Origin: CAVPTL01 sp963794415
GTDB lineage: Bacteria; Actinomycetota; Thermoleophilia; Gaiellales; JAICJC01
Assembly: GCA_963794415.1 (NCBI GenBank)
Contig: CAWCDI010000002.1
Location: 248,001-312,000 of the forward strand
Direction of reading: 5' to 3'
DNA: 64,000 nt
Below the pieces are notes generated by a model. It ran no database searches, was not told the DNA's origin, and saw nothing but the letters and a program-made list of their open reading frames with translations. Shown here one piece after another: positions 25,466-33,900 of the stretch; within the stretch, counting starts at the first letter, position 1, and every line of letters starts with the position of its first letter. The translations under genes and the position numbers were made by a program.

Positions 25466-26041
25466 ATGACCACGACCTCACCCCCCGCCTCGCTGCCATG
25501 GACCGGCAACGCCGAGGCGGACAGCCTGATCGCGACCGATCCCAACGCGCTTCTGATCGGGTTCGTGCTCGATCAGCAGGTCACGGTGCAGAAGGCGTTC
25601 TCGGGGCCGCTCGTGCTGCGCGAGCGGCTCGGCCACCTCGATCCGGTGCGCATCGCGGCCACGGATCCCGGTGAGCTCGAGGCCGTGTTTCGCCAGAAGC
25701 CGGCGCTCCACCGCTATCCCGGCTCGATGGCCCAGCGCGTGCAGGCCCTCTGCGCGTTCCTCGCCGACCGCTACGACGGCCACGGCGAGCGGGTGTGGAC
25801 GGAGGCCCGCAGCGGGGCCGATCTGAAGACGCGCCTCGCAGAGCTCCCGGGAGTCGGCGACATGAAGGTGCAGTCGATGATCGCAACTCTTGTGAAGCGG
25901 TTCGGCGTCAAACCCGCTGGGTACACCAAGATCGTGCCCCGGCACCCGACGCTGGGTGACGTGGACTCGGCCGAGGCGCTCGCCAGCTACCAGGCAGGCA
26001 AGCGCGCGGCGAAAGCAGCGAAAAGGGCGGCAAAGAGTTGA
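25466..26041 (+). CDS. HhH-GPD-fold DNA-glycosylase-like protein
   Basis: 191 residues resembling the uncharacterised actinobacterial HhH-GPD group. A helix-hairpin-helix is visible as LAELPGVGDMKVQSMIATLV. The Asp expected about 18-20 residues later in active glycosylases (PVDTH-type motif) is not evident; the segment there reads FGVKPAGYTKIVP. It may therefore bind DNA without excising bases. The C-terminus is a Lys/Ala tail (GKRAAKAAKRAAKS). It overlaps the next gene by 4 bases. Start ATG 25466 is preferred over an earlier in-frame codon because of the -10 hexamer 6 bases away. Confidence 0.75.
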   Translation: MTTTSPPASLPWTGNAEADSLIATDPNALLIGFVLDQQVTVQKAFSGPLVLRERLGHLDPVRIAATDPGELEAVFRQKPALHRYPGSMAQRVQALCAFLADRYDGHGERVWTEARSGADLKTRLAELPGVGDMKVQSMIATLVKRFGVKPAGYTKIVPRHPTLGDVDSAEALASYQAGKRAAKAAKRAAKS

Positions 26042-26790
26042 TCATCGAACGTTCCATGCACCCGGGCTGGCTCTCCAACTCCTACCTCGTAGGCGATGAG
26101 GAGGGCGGCACGGGCGTGCTCATCGACTCCGGCGGGCCCACGCAGCCGCTGGTCGATGCCGCCGAGCGGCATGGCCTGACCATTACGCACCTGCTGATCA
26201 CCCACGCAGACGCCGACCACATCGACAACAACGACGAGTACGTCACCCGCTACGGCATGCCGATCGCCGCGCACAAGGTGGAGGCCGATCGCATGGGCGG
26301 GGCCGACATCCTGCTGGAGGACGGCGACGTGGTCACGGCCGGCGGGCTCGAGATCACGGCGCTCTACACGCCGGGTCACAGCCCCGGGCACCTCTCGTTC
26401 CTGATCAACGGGACCGACTGCTTCACCGCCGACGTGCTCTTCCAGGGCACCGTGGGCGGCACGCTGCACGACTCCTACCCCAAGCTGCACGCCTCCGTGA
26501 TGGACGTGCTGCTCGGCCTGCCCGACGAGACCGTGGTGCACCCGGGCCACATGGAGCCCACCACGATCGGCACCGAGCGCGAGTCCAACCCGTTCATCCG
26601 GGTCTGGCGCGGCATCGACGAGCCGGGCAGCGACCACTGCACGGCGATGGACAAGCCCGCCACGCTGCTGCTCTTCGGCCCGGACTACGACGGCGGCCAC
26701 AAGGCGTGGGTGCGCTGGGACGACACCGGTGAGGACGACCTCGTCCCCGGAAGCCGCGTGGTCACCGAGGGGAGCTCCAATGGCAACTGA
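26038..26790 (+). CDS. Metallo-beta-lactamase-fold hydrolase (glyoxalase II-like)
   Basis: 250 residues. Metal site I/II motif THADADHID (HxHxDH type), then YTPGHSPGHLSF with the third metal His, DCFTADVLFQG with the bridging Asp, and VVHPGHMEPTT with the last His. The first 205 residues are the hydrolase; the final 45 (FGPDYDGGHKAWVRWDD) are an extension not seen in glyoxalase II. The start is TTG 26038 or the Met 6 codons on. The reaction is a thioester or similar hydrolysis, substrate unknown. It overlaps genes on both sides, so it is part of an operon. Confidence 0.82.
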   Translation: MIIERSMHPGWLSNSYLVGDEEGGTGVLIDSGGPTQPLVDAAERHGLTITHLLITHADADHIDNNDEYVTRYGMPIAAHKVEADRMGGADILLEDGDVVTAGGLEITALYTPGHSPGHLSFLINGTDCFTADVLFQGTVGGTLHDSYPKLHASVMDVLLGLPDETVVHPGHMEPTTIGTERESNPFIRVWRGIDEPGSDHCTAMDKPATLLLFGPDYDGGHKAWVRWDDTGEDDLVPGSRVVTEGSSNGN

Positions 26791-27742
26791 GGCGCTCCCC
26801 CAGGTGACAGAGGCGCCGGACGACTTCGTCCCGCCCACCCGCATGCGCAAGTTCTCGATGATCGTGATCACCGTGCTGCCGTTCGTCGGGCTGATCCTCG
26901 CGGTCGGCATGCTCTGGAACCGCGCCGTCGGCTGGACCGACCTCGCGCTCTTCCTGGTGCTCTACGTGCTGTGCGGCTTCGGCATCACCATCGGCTACCA
27001 CCGCATGCTCACCCACCGCGCGTTCGAGGCCGTGCCGCCGCTGAAGGCGGCGCTCCTGATCTTCGGCTCGATCGCGATCCAGGGCTCGGCGGTGGACTGG
27101 GCGGTGGATCACCGCACGCACCATGCGTTCTCCGACAAGGAGGGCGACCCGCACAGCCCCCACCACGGGTTCGATGACTCCGTCATGGGCCAGCTCAAAG
27201 GCCTCGGCCACGCGCACGTCGGCTGGCTCTTCGAGCACAACCGCACCGACCGGCAGCGCTACGGCAAGGATCTGCTCGCCGACAGGATGGTGATGTTCAT
27301 GGACCGCAGCTTCTTCCTGTGGGTCGTGGTCTCGTTCGCGCTGCCCTTCGCCCTGGGCGGGCTCATCACGCACTCCTGGTGGGGCGCCGTGACCGGGCTC
27401 ATCTGGGGCGGGCTCGTCAGGCTCTTCTTCAACCACCACGTCACCTGGAGCGTCAACTCGATCTGCCACTTCTTCGGCCGCCGGCCGTTCACGTCGTCCG
27501 ATCAGTCGACCAACAACTGGGTGCTCGCCCTGCCGTCGCTGGGCGAGTCGTGGCACCACAACCACCACGTGTTCCCGTCGTCGGCGGTGCACGGCCTCTC
27601 GCCGTGGCGCCAGTTCGACCTGTCCGGCCTCACCATCGGGCTCTGGGAGAAGATGGGGCTCGTGCGAAACGTGCGCCGGCCCACGGCCGAGCAGATCGGG
27701 CGCAAGCTCGCCCCGCCGCCCCCGCCCGCTCCCAACGCCTGA
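26780..27742 (+). CDS. Acyl-CoA/fatty-acid delta-9-type desaturase
   Basis: 320 residues, integral membrane di-iron desaturase. The three His boxes are present: HRMLTH (74-79), HRTHH (111-115) and HHNHH (about 263-267), with four transmembrane helices between them. It introduces a cis double bond into acyl chains for membrane fluidity. The ATG at 26780 has a GAGGGGAG ribosome-binding site and lies inside the end of the preceding gene. The C-terminus is Pro-rich (LAPPPPPAPNA). The electron donor is not in this window. Confidence 0.9.
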   Translation: MATEALPQVTEAPDDFVPPTRMRKFSMIVITVLPFVGLILAVGMLWNRAVGWTDLALFLVLYVLCGFGITIGYHRMLTHRAFEAVPPLKAALLIFGSIAIQGSAVDWAVDHRTHHAFSDKEGDPHSPHHGFDDSVMGQLKGLGHAHVGWLFEHNRTDRQRYGKDLLADRMVMFMDRSFFLWVVVSFALPFALGGLITHSWWGAVTGLIWGGLVRLFFNHHVTWSVNSICHFFGRRPFTSSDQSTNNWVLALPSLGESWHHNHHVFPSSAVHGLSPWRQFDLSGLTIGLWEKMGLVRNVRRPTAEQIGRKLAPPPPPAPNA

Positions 27743-27746
27743 GCGG

Positions 27747-28568
27747 ATGAGCGGCCGCATCCTGCTCGGGGAGAACCTCGAGCTGCTGCCGCAGTTCCCC
27801 GACGCGAGCTTCCAGCTGATCTACATCGACCCGCCCTTCAACACCGGGCGCACCCAGCGGCGCATCACGCTCGAGACCGTGGCCGACATCGCAGGCGATC
27901 GCGAGGGGTTCGGCGGGAAGCGATACCGCAGCCAGGCGCTGGGCACCGCGGCGTATGCCGACAGCTTCGACGACTACCCGGCATTCCTCGCGCCGCGGCT
28001 CGCGGAGGCCCGCAGGCTGCTGCATCCCACCGGCACGCTCTACGTGCACCTCGACTACCGCGAGGCCCACTACGTGAAGATCCAGCTGGACGCGATCTTC
28101 GGCCGAGACGCGTTCCTGAACGAGCTCATCTGGGCCTACGACTACGGCGGGAAGCCGAAGAACCGCTGGCCCGCCAAGCACGACACCATCCTCGTGTACG
28201 TGCGCACCCCCGGCGAGCACTTCTTCGATGCCGACGCCGTGGATCGCGAGCCGTACATGGCGCCCGGCCTGGTCACCGCCGAGAAGGCGGCCCGCGGCAA
28301 GCGCGGTACCGACGTCATCTGGCACACCATCGTCTCCCCCACCGGCCGCGAGAAGTCGGGGTACCCCACCCAAAAGCCCGAAGGATTGGTCAGACGAATT
28401 GTCCAGGCATCCAGCGCGCCCGGCGACACGGTGCTCGACTTCTTCGCCGGCTCCGGCACGCTGGGCGCAGTGGCCGAGAAGCTCGGCCGAAGCTACGTCC
28501 TGATCGACTCGAATCCCGAGGCAGTGGCGATCATGCGCGCCCGCCTGCCCGGTGCCTCACTCGAGTAG
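27747..28568 (+). CDS. Orphan site-specific DNA methyltransferase, beta-class
   Basis: 273 residues. Catalytic motif IV DPPFNTG (28-34) comes before the AdoMet-binding motif I DFFAGSGTLG (about 232-241), the beta-class order shared by CcrM-like and type III/II N6-adenine or N4-cytosine enzymes. YPTQKPEGLV is the conserved stretch preceding motif I. The region between is short, so the target-recognition part is compact. No restriction endonuclease is nearby, so it is an orphan (regulatory or maintenance) methylase. It overlaps the convergent DUF255 gene by 12 bases. Confidence 0.85.
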   Translation: MSGRILLGENLELLPQFPDASFQLIYIDPPFNTGRTQRRITLETVADIAGDREGFGGKRYRSQALGTAAYADSFDDYPAFLAPRLAEARRLLHPTGTLYVHLDYREAHYVKIQLDAIFGRDAFLNELIWAYDYGGKPKNRWPAKHDTILVYVRTPGEHFFDADAVDREPYMAPGLVTAEKAARGKRGTDVIWHTIVSPTGREKSGYPTQKPEGLVRRIVQASSAPGDTVLDFFAGSGTLGAVAEKLGRSYVLIDSNPEAVAIMRARLPGASLE

Positions 28569-30527
28569 CGCCGCCGGGTCGGTCACCGGCGCCTGGCAGG
28601 CGAACCGCTCGCAGACGTACACGGCGGGCTTCCCATCGACCAGCGTCTTTCCCTCGAGCAGCGGCTCGGAGCTGGGCTCGCCCGAGCCGAACGCATAGAC
28701 AGTGGTCGGCCGAAACCCGCTGAGTGCCGCATCTACGAGCGGCCCAGAGGTCTGACCAATGATCGCCACCTCGCGCGGCGGTGACAGGTGCAGATCCATC
28801 ACCTGAAGGGTCTGGCCGAAGGCGTGGGGAGCGCGCGTCACGTAGTCGAGCGCCAGCCCGATCGCGCCGAGCGCCGTCTGCTCGAGCGCGGCATCGCCGG
28901 AGATCCGCGAGAGCCGCAGCAGCACCTCTGCCAGGAGCGAGCTGCCCGACGGGACCGGATTGTCGTCCAGCTCCTTGCGCCGGGCCACCAGGTGGTCGCC
29001 GCCCGCGGCGGTCGAGAAGAAGCCGCCGTTGACCGGGTCGGCGAAGAGCTCGACGGCCCGGGCGGCCAGCCGCGCGGCGCGGTGCCGGTAGCTGTCGTCG
29101 GCCGTTGCGATGGCGAGCTCCATGAGCCCGAACGCCACCGCCGCGTAGTCCTCGAGCTGCGCGGCGATCTTCGCGACGCCGTTTCGGTACGTCCGCACCG
29201 GGTTGCCCGCCGTGTCCACCATCGCAGTCTCGAGAAAGCCGGCCAGCCTCCGCGCTGCCGCCACCAGGTCGGGGCGGGCGAGCTGCCTGCCGCCCTGCGC
29301 GAGCGCCGCCAGCGCCAGGCCGTTCCAGCTCGCGAGCACCTTGTCGTCGAGCCCCGGCTGGGGGCGGGCCTGCCGCGCGGCGAGCAGCCCGGCGTCGATC
29401 CTGGCGCGGGCGGCGGGCTCGTCGCCCTGCGGGCGCAGGATGGTGGCGCCCTCGAAGTTGCCGGTCGCCGTCACCCCGTAGAACTCGATGGCGGCTTCGG
29501 CGTCCTGGGGGTCGAGCGCAGCGCGCACCTCGTCCGGCGTCCAGACGAACGTCGCGCCCTCGACGCCGCCGGTGTCGGCGTCCTGCGACGACGCCAGGCC
29601 CCCGTCGGGCAGCAGGAGCTCGCGCACCATGTAGTCGAGCGTCGCCTCGGCCACCGCGCGGTAGCGATCGTCGCCCGTGAGCTTCCAGGCGTCGAGGTAG
29701 GCCGGCGCAAGCAGGGCGTTGTCGTAGAGCATCTTCTCGAAGTGCGGCACCAGCCAGGTGTTGTCCACCGAGTAGCGGTGGAAGCCGCCGCCGATGACGT
29801 CGTACATCCCGCCGAGCGCCATGCGGTCGAGCGTCGTGGTGGCTGCCTCGAGCGCGCCCGGCGCACCGGTGCGCGCATGGGCGCGCAGCAGGAACCCCAC
29901 CAGCGGGCCCTGCGGGAACTTCGGCGCGGGCCCGAACCCGCCCCACGCCCGATCGTGGATCTGCAGGAGGTGCTCCACGGCCCGGTCGGTGATGGCATCG
30001 GTCACGACGTCGTCCGAGCCGGGGCGGCGGCCCGACTCCCGCAGGGCCTCCGTGAGCCTGGCGGACATCTCGTGCACCTCCGGGCGGCGTTCGCGCCATG
30101 CTTCGGCAACCGCCTCGAGCACCTGCGGGAACGAGGGGAGCCCCGGGCGCGGCACCGGCGGGTAGTACGTGCCGCCGTAGAACGGCTCGCCGTCAGGCGT
30201 GAGGAACACCGTCATCGGCCAGCCGCCCTGACCGGTGAGGCTCACGACCGCATCCATGTAGAGCGCGTCCACGTCGGGGCGCTCCTCGCGATCGACCTTG
30301 ACGCTCACGTAGAGCCTGTTCATCAGCTCCGCGGTCGCATCGTCCTCGAAGGACTCGTGGGCCATCACGTGGCACCAGTGGCACGCCGAGTACCCGATCG
30401 AGAGCAGCACCGGCACGTCGCGCTCACGTGCCTCGGCAAACGCCTCCGGGCCCCACGGCCACCAGGCCACCGGGTTGTCCTTGTGCTGCAGGAGGTACGG
30501 GCTGGTCTCGGCCGAGAGCAGGTTCAC
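28557..30527 (-). CDS. DUF255/YyaL thioredoxin-domain protein
   Basis: 656 residues, full length for the YyaL/SPATA20 family: an N-terminal thioredoxin-like domain with CHWC (C49-C52) in SIGYSACHWCHVMAHESFED, then an (alpha/alpha)6 barrel (FEKMLYDNALLAPAYLDAWK, DKVLASWNGLALAALAQGG). The family has no agreed biochemical role, though a glycoside-processing or thiol-linked function has been suggested. GTG 30527 overlaps the cupin stop as GTGA, so it is the last gene of the gdh-cupin operon. The 9-mer GGTCTGACC is embedded near its 3' end at 28749-28757. Confidence 0.88.
   Translation of the reverse strand: MNLLSAETSPYLLQHKDNPVAWWPWGPEAFAEARERDVPVLLSIGYSACHWCHVMAHESFEDDATAELMNRLYVSVKVDREERPDVDALYMDAVVSLTGQGGWPMTVFLTPDGEPFYGGTYYPPVPRPGLPSFPQVLEAVAEAWRERRPEVHEMSARLTEALRESGRRPGSDDVVTDAITDRAVEHLLQIHDRAWGGFGPAPKFPQGPLVGFLLRAHARTGAPGALEAATTTLDRMALGGMYDVIGGGFHRYSVDNTWLVPHFEKMLYDNALLAPAYLDAWKLTGDDRYRAVAEATLDYMVRELLLPDGGLASSQDADTGGVEGATFVWTPDEVRAALDPQDAEAAIEFYGVTATGNFEGATILRPQGDEPAARARIDAGLLAARQARPQPGLDDKVLASWNGLALAALAQGGRQLARPDLVAAARRLAGFLETAMVDTAGNPVRTYRNGVAKIAAQLEDYAAVAFGLMELAIATADDSYRHRAARLAARAVELFADPVNGGFFSTAAGGDHLVARRKELDDNPVPSGSSLLAEVLLRLSRISGDAALEQTALGAIGLALDYVTRAPHAFGQTLQVMDLHLSPPREVAIIGQTSGPLVDAALSGFRPTTVYAFGSGEPSSEPLLEGKTLVDGKPAVYVCERFACQAPVTDPAALLE
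28749..28757. repeat. Palindromic 9-mer GGTCTGACC inside the DUF255 gene
   Basis: Read on the minus strand as ATTGGTCAGACC, it matches the extended form seen in nadB and the MMPL gene and encodes I-G-Q-T in the protein. Part of the recurrent family described in the findings. Confidence 0.6.
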
Positions 30528-30922
30528 GCAGGCAGCGTATCGTCCCAGTCGACCGGAAGCGGCTCTGCGTCGCCCGATCCGAAGGGCCCGAACGCCAGCA
30601 GCTCCATGCCCTCCGGCCCGGCGGCGAACGACCGCACGGTGGACGGCGCCACGCGCAGCGCGTCGAGCGGCAGGAGCGCCACGACGTCGCCCTCGAGCTG
30701 CACCCAGCCCGTGCCCGAGAGCACCACGTAGAGCTCCTCGTCGTGGGCGTGCCGGTGGGAGAACGGCTGGCGGGCGCCCGGCGCGAGGCGCTGGTAGCTG
30801 AGGCCGAGCTGCTCGCTCTGGAGCTGCTCGCGCGCGAAGCGCGACTCCATCGACGGCGAGAGACCGAACGCCACCGCCGAGTCGTCGATCTCCTTGATGT
30901 TCTTCAGCGTGTAGCCGCTCAC
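30524..30922 (-). CDS. Cupin-domain protein in the gdh operon
   Basis: 132 residues with one cupin barrel: metal motif FSHRHAHDEELYVVLSGTGW (H-x-H-x-x-x-E) and second motif LDALRVAPSTVRSFAAGPEG, in which the usual His is not evident. Start ATG 30922 overlaps the gdh stop (ATGA). Function unknown; its place between a catabolic dehydrogenase and the DUF255 protein suggests a binding or sensing role. Confidence 0.82.
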   Translation of the reverse strand: MSGYTLKNIKEIDDSAVAFGLSPSMESRFAREQLQSEQLGLSYQRLAPGARQPFSHRHAHDEELYVVLSGTGWVQLEGDVVALLPLDALRVAPSTVRSFAAGPEGMELLAFGPFGSGDAEPLPVDWDDTLPA

Positions 30923-33900
30923 AGCACCACCTGCCGGATCTGATGCACCATCACCATGACCAGCGGCGCCTGGTCGTCGGGCGGCGAGGACTCGATCGAG
31001 TCCATCAGCGCCACCAGGCGATCGTACGCGCCCGCCCTGCGCGCAAGGTAGCGCTCCATCGCCGCCGGCGGGCTCAGGCCCTCACCCTCGGCGAGCACCA
31101 TGGCCACCACGTGGCGGCGCAGCAGGCGCAGATCCTCCAGCAGCGACTGGTTGGCCAGGCGCTCCCAGCGGCCGCCGGCAGGCAGGTTGGCCACGCGCTG
31201 CTCGGCCTGGTCGAGGTAGAGCCGGTCGCCGACCACGAAGAAGGTGGCGGTGGTGTCGCCGATCGAGCGGCCCGAGTCGCGGGCGATCATCAGCACGTCG
31301 GGCGCGTAGGCAAGCGCCGGGACGCCGGCGGCAAACCGCGCCGCGCGCTCGGGCACGCGCGCCTCCTCGAGGGTGGTCAGGCGCTCGCTGTGGGCCTCGC
31401 GCCATGGCCCGGCACCCGTCGTGAGCAGGCCCTCCACCAGCTCGCTGAAACCCGGCTGGTCGCGGGCGATCTCGTCGCCCAGGCTCATGCCGGACGGATT
31501 TCGCAGGTACCAGCGGGTGAGCTGGGCGACCATGTCGTCAACGCCGTCCATGAGCTGGGTCTGGACGCCGCTCTCGACGATGCCGTCGAGCGTCTCGACG
31601 TCGTCCCAGCGAAACCGGGCGTTGGAGACATCTCGCGCCACGAGAAATGCCCGGGCCGCCTCGTGGGCGCCGGCGCCCGTCTGGGCGGCCATCGTCTGCA
31701 CAAAGGTCAGGCCCATCGAGTTGAGCACGTCGTTGGTGATCATGGTCGCGATCAGCTCGCGCCTGAGGGGATGGTCTGCAACGTAACCGCCGAAGCGCTC
31801 GTTGATGGTGAGCGGGAAGTACTCGCGCAGCGTGGCCTGGAGGTACGGGTCGTCGGGCAGCCCGGAATCGAGGATCTGGTCGCGCAGCAGCCGCTTAGCA
31901 TAGGCGAGGAGCACGCAGAGCTCCGGTCTGACCATTCCCTGACCCGCCGCGATGCGCTCGGCCATGCGCTCGGGCGACGGCAGGAACTCGAGCCGCCGGT
32001 CGAGCAGCCCCGTGCGCTCGAGCTCCTCCATCAGATCCTCGTAGGCCTCCATGCGCCGCGGCGAGGCGGCCTGCTCCTGCGAGAGGATCTGCACCTGCAG
32101 GTAGTTGTCGTAGAGCACGTGGTGCACCACGTCGTCGGCCAGCTGCTGCAGGAGGCGATCGCGGTCGGCGGTGGTGAGCTCGCCGGCATGCACCGCCAGT
32201 GCGAGCAGGATCTTCAGGTTCACCTCGTGGTCGGAGCAGTCCACGCCCGCGGAGTTGTCGATCGCATCGGTGTTGATGCGACCGCCGGCCTCCGCGTACT
32301 CGATGCGGCCGAGCTGGGTGAAGCCGAGGTTGCCGCCCTCGCCCACGACGGTGGCGCGCAGATCGGCGCCGTCCACCCGCACCGAGTCGCTGGCCCTGTC
32401 ACCCACGTCGGCGTGCGACTCGGAGGCGGCCTTCACGTAGGTGCCGATGCCGCCGTTCCAGAGCAGATCGACGGGCGCGGTGAGGACGGCACGGATCAGA
32501 TCGGTGGGGGCGAGCGCCACGGCGTCGGTGCCGAGGGCGTCACGTACCTGGGGGCTGAGCGGGATCGACTTCGCGGTGCGCGGCCAGACACCGCCGCCCT
32601 CCGAGATCAGGGTGCGGTCATAGTCGTCCCACGAGCTGCCCGCGAGCGAGAACAGGCGCTGGCGCTCCTTCAGCGCCGGCCCGGGATCGGGATCGGGATC
32701 CAGGAAGATGTGGCGGTGGTCGAACGCCGCCTGCAGGCGGATCACCGGCGAGAGCAGCATGCCGTTGCCGAAGACGTCGCCGGACATGTCGCCGATGCCC
32801 GCGACCGTGAACGGCTCCTTCATCACGTCGCGGCCGAGCTCGCGGAAGTGGCGCTTCACGCTCTCCCACGCGCCCTTGGCGGTGATGCCGAGCGCCTTGT
32901 GGTCGTAGCCGGCAGAGCCACCCGAGGCGAATGCATCGCCCAGCCAGAAGCCGCGCTCGAGGCTGATCTCGTTGGCCGTGTCGGAGAGGTGCGCGGTGCC
33001 CTTGTCGGCCGCCACCACCAGGTAGGCGTCGGAGCGCTCGTCGTCGAGCACCCGCACGCCGGGCGGGTGCACGGTCTCGCCGCCCACCACGTTGTCGGTC
33101 AGGTCGAGCATGCCGCGGATGAGGGTGCTGTACTGGCGGCGCTCCTCCTCCATCAGCTCCGCGCGGTCGGCCGGCGGCCGCTTCAGGATGAATCCGCCCT
33201 TGGCGCCGACCGGCACGATCACGGCGTTCTTCACCATCTGGGCCTTCATCAGGCCGAGCACCTCGGTGCGGTAGTCCTCCAGGCGGTCTGACCACCGGAT
33301 GCCGCCGCGGGCGACGTATCCCCCGCGCAGGTGCACGCCCGCCATCGCGGGCGAGAACACGAAGATCTCCCAGAGCGGCACCGGCCTGGGCATCCCGGGC
33401 ACGTCGGCGCACCTCACCTTGAACGAGATGTGGCCGGAGGCGAGGTCGTCGATGTAGGCATTGGTGCGCACCGTGGCGTCGATCAGCCCGAGGTAGCCGC
33501 GCAGGATCCGGTCGTCGTCGAGGCTCGAGACCTCCTCGAGGTCGCCCACCAGCTGCCGGCGGATGCGCTCGACCGTGGCCGGATCGAGCTCCTGCGCGGG
33601 ATTGAAGAGCGTCTCGAAGAGCTCCACCAGCTGCACCGCGATCTTCCAGTTCCGCACCAGGCAGTCGTTCTGGTAGCGCGTGGTGAACTGCGCGCCCAGC
33701 AGCTGGCGATACTCGCGGTAGGCGCGCAGGATGGTCACCTGCCGCCACGAGAGGCCGCCGGCGACCACCAGGCGGTTGAGCCAGTCCGAGCCCGCGCGCC
33801 CTTCCCAGACCGCGCCGAAGGTGTCGGCGATGAGGTCGCCCAGCGCATCGACGTCGATCGGCTGCCCATCGGGCCCGAGGACGCCGAAATCGTGCAGGTA

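Noticed and set aside
28531..30731. Overlapping long ORFs in alternate frames around DUF255
   Set aside because: They are Arg/Gly/Ala-rich shadows of the DUF255 gene and the neighbouring cupin gene.
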